Positions 8,368-16,787 of a stretch of DNA of 64,000 bases are shown one piece after another (within the stretch, counting starts at the first letter, position 1; each line of letters opens with the position of its first letter). Below the pieces are notes generated by a model. The model did not search any database and was not told where the DNA came from. It saw only the letters and a list, made by a program, of their open reading frames with translations. The stretch is taken from assembly GCF_037031225.1 (NCBI RefSeq), contig NZ_JAYEZN010000001.1, forward strand, positions 1,860,001 through 1,924,000, read 5' to 3'. The position numbers were made by a program, and so were the translations under genes. The DNA comes from Halorientalis sp. LT38. GTDB lineage: Archaea; Halobacteriota; Halobacteria; Halobacteriales; Haloarculaceae.

Positions 8368-9666
8368 TCACTCCCGGCGGAGCCGTCCGGCGAGCCCGCC
8401 TGCGATGCCGGCGAGCGCCGCCAGGACGCCGAGTCCGGCCCCGGTTCGCGGTGTCGACGCAGTCGCCATCGCGTCCGTGGTGGCTTCGCCGGCCGTCTCC
8501 GCGCCGGAAGCCGCCGTCGTCGTCGGCGTTCCGGCTGGCGTGCTCGTGCCCGTCTCGACGTCCAGTTCGAAAGTCCCGACGACGCCCGCGTGGTCCGACG
8601 GCCACAGCTGATTCGTCTCCCCGTCGCTCCCGTACGCGATCCGGTCGTCCGGTCGGTGGCCCACGCGCTCGACCCCCGTCGGACGGAGGGGACCCCGGTA
8701 GAGCAGCCCGTCGATGCGCCGGTCCAGTCGCGACTCGCCGTTCCCGAGATCCGACGCCTGACAGCAGGTGAACCCACCGCCGTCGGGGTTGCGCTCGGCG
8801 TAGGCGTCCGTGAGTGAAACCGTCAGGCGGTCGTAGGCACCCGTCGATCCGCCCGGCCCGCTGTTGAAGTCGCCGCCGACGACGACGGGACCCTCCGCGG
8901 GTAGCGCCGCCACAAGCTCCTCGGCCTGCTCGGTGCGGACGTCCCCGTCGATCGACTCCAGATGCGTCGAGACGGCAGTGAAGGACGATCCCTCGATCGC
9001 CAGATCCGCCCGGCAGTATCCGCGCTGGAGGGAGAGGCCGCCTTCGACCCAGGGTAGCGGGAAGGAGAGAGCCGCCTCGAACCGGGCCGTCTCCGTCGCC
9101 TCGACCGCCACGCCGTCACGGACCAGCAGGACGTCCCGGTCCGTGAGCCGGACGTCGGGGCGTCCGTCGTCGGTCTCGGCCGGGAGCTCCACGTCCGTCG
9201 TGACCGTCGCCGCCGCTACCTCGTAGTCGAGCCCCCGGTCTTCGAGGGCCGCCTCGATCTCGGCGAGGACGTCGACGACGACGTTCTCGGCCGGTTCGGC
9301 CCCCTGGGTGCCGAAATCGCCCGGCCGCTGGGTGCGGAGGACCGCGGCCTCCTGCAGCGCGACGACGTCGGCGCCGGTGGCCGCGATCTCCGCCGCGACG
9401 GCGTCGGCCCGGGTGGCCACCCGGTCGGGATCCAGATCGGCGAGGAGGTCGCCGACGGCGGTCCGGAGCCCGTCGAGCGACAGGACCCCGAACAGCCCGG
9501 AGAGGTCGGCGCCGAGGTAGACGTTCCGCGTCAGCACGGTCGCCGCGGCTTCCTGAGTGGTGGCCGCCGCCGTCGTCGGCGCGACCGCAGCAGCCGTCGC
9601 ACCGGCGAGACCCCCCAGCACCGCCCGTCGGGACGGTGACGTGTCGGCGCCCGTCGAACGTGTCAT
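8368..9666 (-). CDS. Tat-exported endonuclease/exonuclease/phosphatase (EEP) family protein
   Basis: A 432-residue extracellular hydrolase. The N-terminus carries a twin-arginine signal (SPSRRAVLGGLAGATAAAVA). The mature part has EEP-fold motifs: ALQEAAVL (metal-binding Glu), STHLES, VVGGDFNSGPGG and the C-terminal SDHAGVVGTF. A Thr/Ala/Ser-rich stalk (residues about 370-405) leads to a single C-terminal hydrophobic segment ending in Arg residues, probably a membrane anchor resembling surface-sorting tails, though the usual Pro-Gly-Phe motif is not present. It could be a secreted DNase, a phosphodiesterase or a sphingomyelinase-like enzyme; the substrate is undetermined. It converges on brp with a 22 nt gap. 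Confidence 0.9.
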   Translation of the reverse strand: MTRSTGADTSPSRRAVLGGLAGATAAAVAPTTAAATTQEAAATVLTRNVYLGADLSGLFGVLSLDGLRTAVGDLLADLDPDRVATRADAVAAEIAATGADVVALQEAAVLRTQRPGDFGTQGAEPAENVVVDVLAEIEAALEDRGLDYEVAAATVTTDVELPAETDDGRPDVRLTDRDVLLVRDGVAVEATETARFEAALSFPLPWVEGGLSLQRGYCRADLAIEGSSFTAVSTHLESIDGDVRTEQAEELVAALPAEGPVVVGGDFNSGPGGSTGAYDRLTVSLTDAYAERNPDGGGFTCCQASDLGNGESRLDRRIDGLLYRGPLRPTGVERVGHRPDDRIAYGSDGETNQLWPSDHAGVVGTFELDVETGTSTPAGTPTTTAASGAETAGEATTDAMATASTPRTGAGLGVLAALAGIAGGLAGRLRRE

Positions 9667-9749
9667 CGCCGAACGGTTCCCGCCGGTGACACCTCAATGT
9701 ACGGGTCAGTGTGCGACCGTGCGGGGCGGCGTCTAGCGCCGCCGAAGAA

Positions 9750-10412
9750 TCAGATGTAGCCGAGCGCGTCCTCGATGCGGCCCAGTTCCGGGCCGGACGT
9801 GTCCTCGCCGACGACGTAGCCCGACTCGTTGGCCAGCAGGCCCGAGCCCACGAGCGGACCGCCGTAGTTGATCGTCCCGATGTCGGCGGGCACGTCCAGC
9901 AACTCCTCGAGGAAGTCCAGTTCCTCGTCGGTCGACTTCGGGTGACAGAGCACGCCCCGGTTGGTCGCGACCGCCGCGGTCCCCACCGTGCGGACGCCCG
10001 CCAGCGCGCCGCGTTCGACGGGCACGTCGAGTGCGTCCTCGACCGCCTGGACGGCCTCACGCGAGAGGTCCGGATGGACGTACGCGCCGGTGTCGTTGGC
10101 CAGGACGACGTTGCCGGCGGCGGTGATCCGCCCCGGCAGTTCGGCGACGGGCAGGTCGACGGCGTCCTCGATCTGGTCGCGTTCGCGCTGGGTGGCGCGG
10201 CCGCTGACCAGCAGGCCGTTCTCGTTCCCGGTCGCCAGCGCGCCGACGGTTCCCGAGCCCCCGACGGTGGTCGGCACGGCCGGCACCTCGAGTTCGTCGG
10301 CCAGCGCGTCGCGGAGGTCGTCCTCGACGTCGGGTCTGACGAGCACGCAGTCGTCGGTCGCTCTGGCGAAGACGCCGACGTACGCCGAACCAGCGAAGGC
10401 CGCGCGGAGCAA
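9750..10412 (-). CDS. eif6: Translation initiation factor aIF6
   Basis: A 220-residue ribosome anti-association factor that binds the large subunit near L14/L24e and blocks subunit joining. It shows the pentein repeat pattern, with conserved segments [41 protein letters not shown]-like [13 protein letters not shown] and [18 protein letters not shown]. The start appears to be TTG (10410-10412), 2 nt after the rpl31e stop, followed immediately by Leu-Arg-Ala-Ala-Phe; no ATG fits better. This tight spacing argues for coupled translation with rpl31e. Confidence 0.97.
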   Translation of the reverse strand: MLRAAFAGSAYVGVFARATDDCVLVRPDVEDDLRDALADELEVPAVPTTVGGSGTVGALATGNENGLLVSGRATQRERDQIEDAVDLPVAELPGRITAAGNVVLANDTGAYVHPDLSREAVQAVEDALDVPVERGALAGVRTVGTAAVATNRGVLCHPKSTDEELDFLEELLDVPADIGTINYGGPLVGSGLLANESGYVVGEDTSGPELGRIEDALGYI

Positions 10413-10414
10413 AG

Positions 10415-10690
10415 CTAGGCCGTCTCTGCTTCGACGACGGCCTCGCCCTCTTCCTCGAAGCGGGCGGCCCGAACGCGGAGCTTGCTCGGGGGGCGTTTCT
10501 GCCCGCGCTCCCAGACGTCCTCGTTGATCGAGGGGTCGAGTCGGACCTGGTCCGTCTCGACGCTGAAGTTCTTCGCGAGGTGCTCGCGGATCAGCGTCAT
10601 CGCCTTGCCGGCGCGCTCGTGGATCGGTTCCGCCTTCACGTCTCGGAGCGGGACGGTGACGACCCGCTCCTCGAAATCACTCGCGCTCAT
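10415..10690 (-). CDS. rpl31e: 50S ribosomal protein L31e
   Basis: A 91-residue large-subunit protein near the exit tunnel. Conserved sequence includes [32 protein letters not shown] and [20 protein letters not shown]. Its ATG overlaps the TAA of rpl39e by one base (TAATG), so the two are translationally coupled. Family length and motifs are normal. Confidence 0.98.
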   Translation of the reverse strand: MSASDFEERVVTVPLRDVKAEPIHERAGKAMTLIREHLAKNFSVETDQVRLDPSINEDVWERGQKRPPSKLRVRAARFEEEGEAVVEAETA

Positions 10691-10842
10691 TATTCGTCGG
10701 TGTCGCTGTTGCGCCAGCTACGGCGCTTGGGGTTGCGCTGGACGTCGCGGTCGGTCTTCAGCATGACCCACGCCGGAATTCGGGCGTTCTGGCGGTCCTT
10801 CTTGGCGAGGCGCTTTTTCTTGGCCTTCGACTTCTTACCCAT
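10690..10842 (-). CDS. rpl39e: 50S ribosomal protein L39e
   Basis: A 50-residue very basic protein beginning [20 protein letters not shown] and ending in [15 protein letters not shown], matching L39e over its full length. It is the first gene of the rpl39e-rpl31e-eif6 unit, which is widely conserved in archaea. The ATG at 10840-10842 is 26-32 nt downstream of a TATA-like box, so the mRNA is probably leaderless. Confidence 0.98.
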   Translation of the reverse strand: MGKKSKAKKKRLAKKDRQNARIPAWVMLKTDRDVQRNPKRRSWRNSDTDE

Positions 10843-10867
10843 AGTGCCAGCCTCTACCCCGTCGGCG

Positions 10868-10874
10868 CTTAAAT
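10868..10874 (-). promoter_or_regulatory. TATA-like box of the rpl39e-rpl31e-eif6 operon
   Basis: The minus strand reads ATTTAAG, 26-32 nt upstream of the rpl39e ATG, the expected archaeal TATA position. Confidence 0.55.
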
Positions 10875-10904
10875 TTGTGTTCTTTCCGACCCACCTTTTT
10901 TCAC

Positions 10905-11008
10905 GGGGGCCTCGCGCTCGCCACAGGCGAGCGCTCGACCCCCGCCAAAAAATCTGGACCAAAAAAGGCCGAGCGCTCGCACCGGAAGACTCGCTTCGCT
11001 CGTCTTCC
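10905..11008 (-). terminator. Hairpin-rich terminator region after the ZIP transporter gene
   Basis: Read on the minus strand this shows GGAAGAC/GTCTTCC (arms 11002-11008 and 10984-10990, 11-nt loop), then the palindrome CGAGCGCTCG, then two runs of six T. Beyond these is a second perfect 9-bp stem GCGCTCGCC/GGCGAGCGC (10914-10934, loop of 3) flanked by GGGGG/CCCCC. Hairpin followed by T-runs fits termination before the ribosomal-protein promoter. Confidence 0.6.
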
Positions 11009-11093
11009 AAGCTCCCGTTCGCTTCGCTCACGAGAACTCCGCTCGCGCTCGGTACAATAACTTGACCGCAACCGCCGCCGCACCAAATTGCCT

Positions 11094-11906
11094 TCATCCA
11101 AGGAACGCCAGCGGCACCATCACCGCGAACCCGACGAGAAGGCCGGCGGCCAGTTCCCGGTAGCCCTTCCCCGGGAGCCCGCGCCCGCGGTCGACGGCCT
11201 CCGGGATGAACTCCGTGACGACGAGGAAGATCATCGCGCCGGCGGCGAACCCGAACCCGGCAGGCAGGAACTCCCGGGCGATCCGCACGAAGTAGAAGGC
11301 CAGCACTGCGCCGATGGGCTGGGGAAGGCTCGAGAACACCGCCCACCAGACCATCTTTGGCTCGGAGACGCCCATCGACCTGAGTGGGATGGAGATGGCC
11401 AGCCCCTCCGGGATGTTGTGGATCGAGATCGCGACGGTCATGAACACCGCCAGGAGCGGGACGACGAAGGGCCCGAACGCGAACCCGCCCGCGAGGTTCA
11501 ACTCGGCGAAGGACACGCCGACCGCGACCCCCTCCGGAAAGCTGTGGACCGTCAGAATGCCGAGGATCAGGACCAGTTTCTGGAAGTCCGCTTCCTCGTA
11601 CTCCTGCGGGTCGAAGTGGTGGTCCGAGATGAGCCGGTTCGCGACGAGGACGAGGACGACCCCCGCCGCGAGCCCGCCGGCCACCAACCAGTAATCGCCC
11701 GCCCCCTCGGCCTCCGAGAGGCCCTCGAGGATCAACCCGAACGTCGACGCCGAAACCATGATCCCCGACGCCAGCCCCCAGAGCACGACCTGCAGCCGGT
11801 CGCTCACCTCGTCGATGACGAAGAAGGGCAGCGCGCCCAGACCCGTGGCAAGCGCCGTCACCAGCCCCGCGACGAACACCAGCGTCAGATTCGCCAGCGT
11901 GCCCAT
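11094..11906 (-). CDS. ZIP family divalent metal transporter
   Basis: A 270-residue membrane protein importing zinc or a similar divalent metal. About eight hydrophobic helices are visible. The metal-binding helices contain [13 protein letters not shown] (TM4) and [12 protein letters not shown] (TM5), the ZIP signature with both His and Glu residues. A charged loop [12 protein letters not shown] lies between TM3 and TM4. It resembles bacterial ZupT and the archaeal GufA-like branch, so metal specificity is open. It is a single gene; downstream is a hairpin-rich terminator region, and 74 nt upstream is the 3' end of the phoD-like gene. Confidence 0.94.
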   Translation of the reverse strand: MGTLANLTLVFVAGLVTALATGLGALPFFVIDEVSDRLQVVLWGLASGIMVSASTFGLILEGLSEAEGAGDYWLVAGGLAAGVVLVLVANRLISDHHFDPQEYEEADFQKLVLILGILTVHSFPEGVAVGVSFAELNLAGGFAFGPFVVPLLAVFMTVAISIHNIPEGLAISIPLRSMGVSEPKMVWWAVFSSLPQPIGAVLAFYFVRIAREFLPAGFGFAAGAMIFLVVTEFIPEAVDRGRGLPGKGYRELAAGLLVGFAVMVPLAFLG

Positions 11907-11980
11907 GATCCCGCTTGGGCGCTACGTGTCTTAAGAATTGTCACTAACCTGATTGTTTTTGGGCGACCTAGACGGGCCGA

Positions 11981-13708
11981 CTACAGTTCCTCCAGTTCCG
12001 TCTCGCCGTCGGGCGTCCGGTAGGTGGCGAGGACCTCCCGCTCGGCGTCGGCGGCGTCGACCTCCTTGTCGACCGCGTAGATCGTACAGGTCGCGTCCTC
12101 GCGCGTGAACTCGACGACGGCGTAGCCGTGCTGTTGCCAGTTGACGAACTCCAGGTGGTCGTTCTGGGACTCGACGAGCGACGCGACGAGTTCGTCGTCG
12201 ACCGCAGACGGGAGATCGGTCGAGTAGACGAGCTTGCGGCTGGTGACCGACGGCGTCATGAACTCGACGCCGACCCGGTCGTACCCCCATTGCCAGTCGA
12301 TCTGGCCGTACCCGTCCATGAGGTAGCCGGCCATCGACGCGTGCAGGTCGCCGGTCAGCGTCACGAAGTTGCGCGGGTCGGCCGCCGAGAGGAGTTGCAG
12401 CAGCTCCCAGCGCTCGTACTGGTAGCCGTCCCACGAGTCGAGAACCAGTTCGAGCGAGTACCAGTCCTCGCCGACGGTCAGCGGCATCGTCATCACCTCG
12501 TTGGCCCAGACCGTCCAGACCGCCTCCGAGCCGCGGATCCACTCCTCGAAGTACGACTTCTGCTCGCTCCCGAGCATCGTCCGGTCGGGCGCCTCCTCCT
12601 CGTCGCAGAACGTCAGGCGCTCCCCGTCACACGGCGGGCCGTCGCGGTAGAGGCGCTCGTCGGTGACCGAGAGGTCCACCAGGTCGCCGAACTGGAGGTC
12701 ACGCCACAGCTGTAACTGTTCGTGGATGTGCGACGCCGACGGGTCGTACGCCACTCTGGCCGGGACGTACTCGATCCAAGCCTGGATGCCGTCGGCGGTG
12801 ACCGTCGTGGCGAACTCGGGGTCGTCGCCCCGCTCCTTGTCGGGCAGCACGGGCGCGCCGGCCGCCGAGTCCCAGTAGCGGTCGTTACCGATCTCGTGGT
12901 CGTCCCAGCCGTGGATCACCGTGTGGTTCCGCAGTCCTTCCTGCAGGAGCGAGTCGCCCCGATACTGGCGGTAGAGATAGCGGAAATCAGCCAGCGTCTC
13001 CGCGAGATCGGCCCCGCTGGGCAGGGACAGCTCCCGCCCCTCCCGGATCCCCCGGAGCGACTGCACCCACTGGCCGTCGGCCGACTCGTAGATGAAATCG
13101 CCCAGGTGGACGACGAAGTCGACGTCCTCCTCGGCGACGTGGTGGTACGCGCCGTAGTAGCCGTTCTGGTAGTCCTGGCAGGTCAGGACCGCAACGGAGA
13201 CCTCGTCCGGGCTGGCGTCCGGTGCCGGGAGCGTCCGGCACCGCCCCGTCCGGGAGGCCGTCCCGTCGTAGACGAACCGGTAGTGGTACCGGGTGTCCGC
13301 GGCCAGTTCCCCGTCGAGGTCCACCCGGACCGTGTAGTCGTGGACCGGATCGAGCCGGTCGGGGGCGACCGTGCCCTCGTAGACCACGTTCTCGAAGGAC
13401 TCGTCGGTCGCCACCTGCACGCCCAGCGGTTCGTCGGCGACGTGCGCCGCTGGTGCGACTCGGGTCCAGAGGATCACCCCGCTCGGTGTCGGGCCGCCGC
13501 TGGCGATCGACTGCGGATACGTCGCCGCGGGATCGGCCTCGGCGTCCACGGCGAACACGCTCCGGTCGGTGACCGTCGACGCGCGCACCGCGCCGGCGAT
13601 CTCCCGCTCCGCGAGCGCCGTTGCCAGCCCCCCGGCGGCCGTCGTCGACCCCACGCGTTTCAGAAACCCGCGCCTGTCCGTCTCGTCTCTCCCCGCTCCC
13701 TCCCCCAT
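11981..13708 (-). CDS. phoD: PhoD-family alkaline phosphatase, Tat-exported
   Basis: A 575-residue secreted phosphatase/phosphodiesterase. The twin-arginine signal is TDRRGFLKRVGSTTAAGGLA near the N-terminus. A Fn3-like N-terminal domain (SGGPTPSGVILWTRV) precedes the metallophosphatase domain with LTCQDYQNGYY (Asp, metal), HLGDFIYE, HGWDDHEIGND and LTGDLHAS, all PhoD metal-binding motifs. The ATG at 13706-13708 is preferred over the in-frame GTG 21 nt upstream because the TATA box at 13749-13755 would place transcription start near 13725, downstream of that GTG. The enzyme likely releases phosphate from extracellular esters. Confidence 0.93.
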   Translation of the reverse strand: MGEGAGRDETDRRGFLKRVGSTTAAGGLATALAEREIAGAVRASTVTDRSVFAVDAEADPAATYPQSIASGGPTPSGVILWTRVAPAAHVADEPLGVQVATDESFENVVYEGTVAPDRLDPVHDYTVRVDLDGELAADTRYHYRFVYDGTASRTGRCRTLPAPDASPDEVSVAVLTCQDYQNGYYGAYHHVAEEDVDFVVHLGDFIYESADGQWVQSLRGIREGRELSLPSGADLAETLADFRYLYRQYRGDSLLQEGLRNHTVIHGWDDHEIGNDRYWDSAAGAPVLPDKERGDDPEFATTVTADGIQAWIEYVPARVAYDPSASHIHEQLQLWRDLQFGDLVDLSVTDERLYRDGPPCDGERLTFCDEEEAPDRTMLGSEQKSYFEEWIRGSEAVWTVWANEVMTMPLTVGEDWYSLELVLDSWDGYQYERWELLQLLSAADPRNFVTLTGDLHASMAGYLMDGYGQIDWQWGYDRVGVEFMTPSVTSRKLVYSTDLPSAVDDELVASLVESQNDHLEFVNWQQHGYAVVEFTREDATCTIYAVDKEVDAADAEREVLATYRTPDGETELEEL

Positions 13709-13748
13709 GGGAGCGCCTCGCACTCGCACCCCTTCGACCTATCACAGG

Positions 13749-13755
13749 ATATATA
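13749..13755 (-). promoter_or_regulatory. TATA box of the phoD-like gene
   Basis: ATATATA, a strong TATA-like match in an otherwise GC-rich region, 41-47 nt upstream of the chosen ATG. It predicts a leader of about 17 nt. Confidence 0.55.
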
Positions 13756-13818
13756 CGGGTGTTTTTACGTGTCCGTCTGCCGAGACGAATAGTCGAGCAG
13801 CCGGGCGGGCTCCGATCC

Positions 13819-14376
13819 TCAGAGCGCGAACCGGTCGATCGTCGAATACTCGGGTCCCGCCTCACCGAGGACGCTCTCGGTGAGGCGGACCTCCTCGACG
13901 CGCAGGCTCCCGGCGGTCGGATCGCGCTCGCGGACCGCCTCCTGGACCAGTTCCTTGCCGCCGGCGTGGTCCATCCGGGCGATGGTGGCATGCGGCGTGA
14001 ACTCGTGGTCGTCCGGCTCGAAGCCCAGGTCGACCAGCCGGGGTTCGACGGCCTCGTGCAGCCTGGTCAACTGCTCGCCTCCCGACTCGACGCCCAGCCA
14101 GACCACGCTGATGTAGTCCAGCGAGGGGAACACGCCGAGCCCGCCGAACTCGGCGGTGAAGGGGTCGACGCCGGCGTCGGCCACGGCGGCGTCCAGCGCG
14201 TCACTGACGGCGTCGACGCGGTCCGGATCGGTGTCGCCGAGGAAGAAGAGGGTGACGTGGGCCTGGTCCGGGTCGGTGACGCGGAGGCCGGACGCGTCCG
14301 ACAGCAGGTCCTGCACCGCCGCGACGGCGTCGCCGAGGCCGTCGAGGTCGACGCTGACGAACAGGCGCTTTCCCAT
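13819..14376 (-). CDS. thpR: RNA 2',3'-cyclic phosphodiesterase (LigT/ThpR)
   Basis: A 185-residue member of the 2H phosphoesterase family, hydrolysing 2',3'-cyclic phosphate ends of RNA. The start MGKRLFVSVDLD and the two catalytic tetrapeptides are present: HVTL (in QAHVTLFFLGD) and HATI (in EFTPHATIARM). Length is typical (about 180-190 residues). It is cytosolic and monocistronic: the TPR gene lies divergently on the 5' side and the phoD-like gene upstream of the 3' side in the same direction. Confidence 0.95.
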   Translation of the reverse strand: MGKRLFVSVDLDGLGDAVAAVQDLLSDASGLRVTDPDQAHVTLFFLGDTDPDRVDAVSDALDAAVADAGVDPFTAEFGGLGVFPSLDYISVVWLGVESGGEQLTRLHEAVEPRLVDLGFEPDDHEFTPHATIARMDHAGGKELVQEAVRERDPTAGSLRVEEVRLTESVLGEAGPEYSTIDRFAL

Positions 14377-14444
14377 GGTCGTGGTATCGCGGGCCGGCGC
14401 TTGAATCCACCGCCGAGCGCGCCGGGTCGGTCGGGGACGTAGCC

Positions 14445-14450
14445 CTTAAC
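14445..14450 (+). promoter_or_regulatory. TATA-like box of the TPR/DUF424 operon
   Basis: CTTAAC, 25-30 nt upstream of the ATG at 14475, fits a leaderless promoter. Confidence 0.45.
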
Positions 14451-14474
14451 CGCCTGCCCGTCCAATCCCGTGGT

Positions 14475-15230
14475 ATGACAGATAGAGAGCCCGACGACTA
14501 CGAGTTCTCGGAGGGGCAGGGGTTCTCGGACCCGTACGACGAGTTCGACCTCGACCCGCCGGAACTGGACGTCGACCCCGACCAGGTCGACCCCGTGGAC
14601 TCGCGGGCGCTCGCGGACATGCTCGACGAGCGCAACCTCGCGAGCGACCAGGTCGACGCCGAGAAACTGCTCGACGTGGCGCTGTCGTACATGCAGATCA
14701 ACCGCTTCGAGCAGGCCGCCGACGCCTTCGAGCGGGTCGCCCGCTATTCCGAGGACGAGCGCATCGAACAGGAGGCCTGGGTCAACAAGGGCGCGGCCCA
14801 CGCCGAACTCGAGGAGTACGACATGGCCATCGGCGCCTACAGGGAGGCCATCGACATCGACGATTCGAGCGAGCACGCCGCCACGGCCGAGACGAACCTG
14901 GCCTACTCGCTCTGGGAGTTCGGCCGCACCGAGGAGGCCCTGGAACACGCCGAGCGCGCCGTCGAGATCGACGAGCGCTTCGCCGAAGCCTGGTACAACC
15001 GCGGCTTCTTCCTCCTCGAACGGGGCCTCGCCGAGGACGCCCTGAACGCCTTCGACAACGCGATCCGACTGGGCCACCGCAACACCCGCATCCTCGAAGA
15101 GAAGGCCCGCGCCCTCGAGGAGATGGGCGAGTTCGACAGGGCAGAGGAGGTCGCCGAGGAGGCTGAGGCAATGCGCGAGGAGGCTGAATCCGACCTCGTC
15201 GAACAGCACCAAGAGCGGCAACTCGAATGA
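14475..15230 (+). CDS. Tetratricopeptide repeat protein
   Basis: A 251-residue soluble, very acidic protein. After a disordered Asp/Glu-rich N-terminus (residues about 1-55) there are four or five TPR units, visible as repeated A--F--- patterns: NRFEQAADAFERVARYS, EEYDMAIGAYREAIDID, GRTEEALEHAERAVEID, GLAEDALNAFDNAIRLG and GEFDRAEEVAEEAEAM. It is likely a scaffold for protein-protein contacts. Its stop overlaps the start of the DUF424 gene by 4 nt (ATGA), indicating a coupled pair. The specific partner is unknown. Confidence 0.93.
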   Translation: MTDREPDDYEFSEGQGFSDPYDEFDLDPPELDVDPDQVDPVDSRALADMLDERNLASDQVDAEKLLDVALSYMQINRFEQAADAFERVARYSEDERIEQEAWVNKGAAHAELEEYDMAIGAYREAIDIDDSSEHAATAETNLAYSLWEFGRTEEALEHAERAVEIDERFAEAWYNRGFFLLERGLAEDALNAFDNAIRLGHRNTRILEEKARALEEMGEFDRAEEVAEEAEAMREEAESDLVEQHQERQLE

Positions 15231-15517
15231 TCCTCAACGAACGCGACACCGAAGAGGGACTGCTCGTCTCGGTCTGTGACCCCGACGTGCTCGGGGAGAC
15301 CTTCGAGAACGGCGACGTCTCGCTCACCGTCGAGACGGACTTCTACGAGGGCGAGGAGGTCGACGAGGACGCGGTCGTCGACAGCCTCGCCCGCTGTGCG
15401 GTCGCGAACATCGTCGGCACCCACGCCGTCGAGGTGGCCATCGAACACGGCTTCGTCGAGGAGGGTAACGTCCTCGACCTGGGGGAGACGCGCCACGCCC
15501 AGCTGTTGCGGATGTAG
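15227..15517 (+). CDS. DUF424 family protein
   Basis: A 96-residue archaea-specific protein. The pattern LLVSVCDPDVLGETFENGDVSL, the FYEGEEVDEDAVVDSL segment and the NIVGTHAVEVAIEHG block correspond to DUF424, a family with broad archaeal conservation, which suggests a housekeeping role. It contains two cysteines but no clear catalytic site. It is translationally coupled to the TPR gene through a 4-nt overlap. The exact function is not known to me. Confidence 0.88.
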   Translation: MILNERDTEEGLLVSVCDPDVLGETFENGDVSLTVETDFYEGEEVDEDAVVDSLARCAVANIVGTHAVEVAIEHGFVEEGNVLDLGETRHAQLLRM

Positions 15518-15599
15518 CGCCCGCCTCGATCTCCGCCCACTTCCCGCCCCTCTCCGCTCCGGCTGAACGCTTTTGTACCCGCCGGGTCCTCCGACGGGC

Positions 15600-16694
15600 A
15601 TGCAGATCACCGGCGTCGACCAGTACCACCTCGAACACCAGGCCGAGGGGAGTTTCGAACCGACGTGGATCCCCGGCTACCCGCAGGGCACCCACGAAGT
15701 CGAACTGTTCGCCATAGAGACCGACACCGGCCACACCGGCTACGGCGCGATGCCGAGTTTCGCCGGCGGCATGGACTTCTCCGAGCCCCTCTCCTACTTC
15801 CTGCTCGGCGAGGATCCCCACGACGTCGAGGGGATCCTCCGGAAACTGGACAGCATCAACCTCGTCGGCCCGCGCCCGTGGGGCGTCGAGATCGCGATGT
15901 GGGACCTCATCGGCAAGGACGCCGGCAAACCGATCTACGAACTTCTGGGCGGGACGAGCAGTGAGATCCCGATCTACGCCTCGACGGGGGAAGTCAAGCC
16001 GGCCGACGAGCGCATCGACTACCTCGAGGACGTGCTCGAGGCGGGCGTCGGCGCCGTCAAACTCCGGGTCACCGAGCCGGGGCACATCGAGATCGTCCGG
16101 GAAGTACGGGAGGCCTACCCGGATCTGCCGCTGATGGTCGACGCGAACAAGGGCTGGGCCGTCCGGGTGATGGAACACGAGCGCCAGTGGTCGTTCCGCG
16201 AGGCCCTGGAGTTCGCCCGCGGACTGGAGGACCTCGGAAACGTCCGCTGGCTCGAAGAACCGCTCCCGCGGCACGACTACGAACAGTACGCCCGCCTCCG
16301 GGAGGCGGTGGACGTGCCGATCGCCGGCGGGGAGTTCAACGACGGGATCCACCACTTCCGGGAGTTCGTGAAACAGGGTTCACTGGACGTGCTGCAACCC
16401 GACGCCGCGCTGGCGACGGGGATCAAGCGCGCGAACGAGGTGGCCGCGATGGCCCGCCAGCACGGCCTGGAGTACGTGCCCCACACATGGACCAACGGAA
16501 TCGGATTCGTCGCCAACCTGCACGTCATGGCCGCCAACGACTCGCCGTGGTGCGAGTTCCCGATGGAGCCCCCGTGGACGCCCGACGTGCGCGACTTCCT
16601 GCTCACCGAGACCGTCGACCACGAGGACGGCGTCGTCACCCCACCGGAGGGGCCGGGGCTGGGCGTCGAGATCGACGAGTCGCTGCTGGAGTGA
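15600..16694 (+). CDS. Mandelate racemase/muconate lactonizing enzyme family protein
   Basis: A 364-residue enolase-superfamily enzyme. The capping domain (about 1-115) precedes a modified TIM barrel. The barrel has the metal ligands Asp in MVDANKGW, Glu in RWLEEPLP and Glu in IAGGEFN, a basic residue pair region AVKLRV, and a catalytic-type His in VPHTWTNGIG. Members abstract a proton alpha to a carboxylate and act as acid-sugar dehydratases, lactonizing enzymes or racemases. The start at ATG 15600 is supported by a TTTTGTA box 25-30 nt upstream. The neighbours give no substrate hint; a sugar-acid dehydratase is a guess only. Confidence 0.9.
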   Translation: MQITGVDQYHLEHQAEGSFEPTWIPGYPQGTHEVELFAIETDTGHTGYGAMPSFAGGMDFSEPLSYFLLGEDPHDVEGILRKLDSINLVGPRPWGVEIAMWDLIGKDAGKPIYELLGGTSSEIPIYASTGEVKPADERIDYLEDVLEAGVGAVKLRVTEPGHIEIVREVREAYPDLPLMVDANKGWAVRVMEHERQWSFREALEFARGLEDLGNVRWLEEPLPRHDYEQYARLREAVDVPIAGGEFNDGIHHFREFVKQGSLDVLQPDAALATGIKRANEVAAMARQHGLEYVPHTWTNGIGFVANLHVMAANDSPWCEFPMEPPWTPDVRDFLLTETVDHEDGVVTPPEGPGLGVEIDESLLE

Positions 16695-16787
16695 GCGCGG
16701 CGCGGCCGGCACACGGCACTCGTGACCGTGCCACAGGGGCGACGAGAAGCGTAAGTGAGAGGGGCCTCGGCGGGTTCTCCCGAGGCG

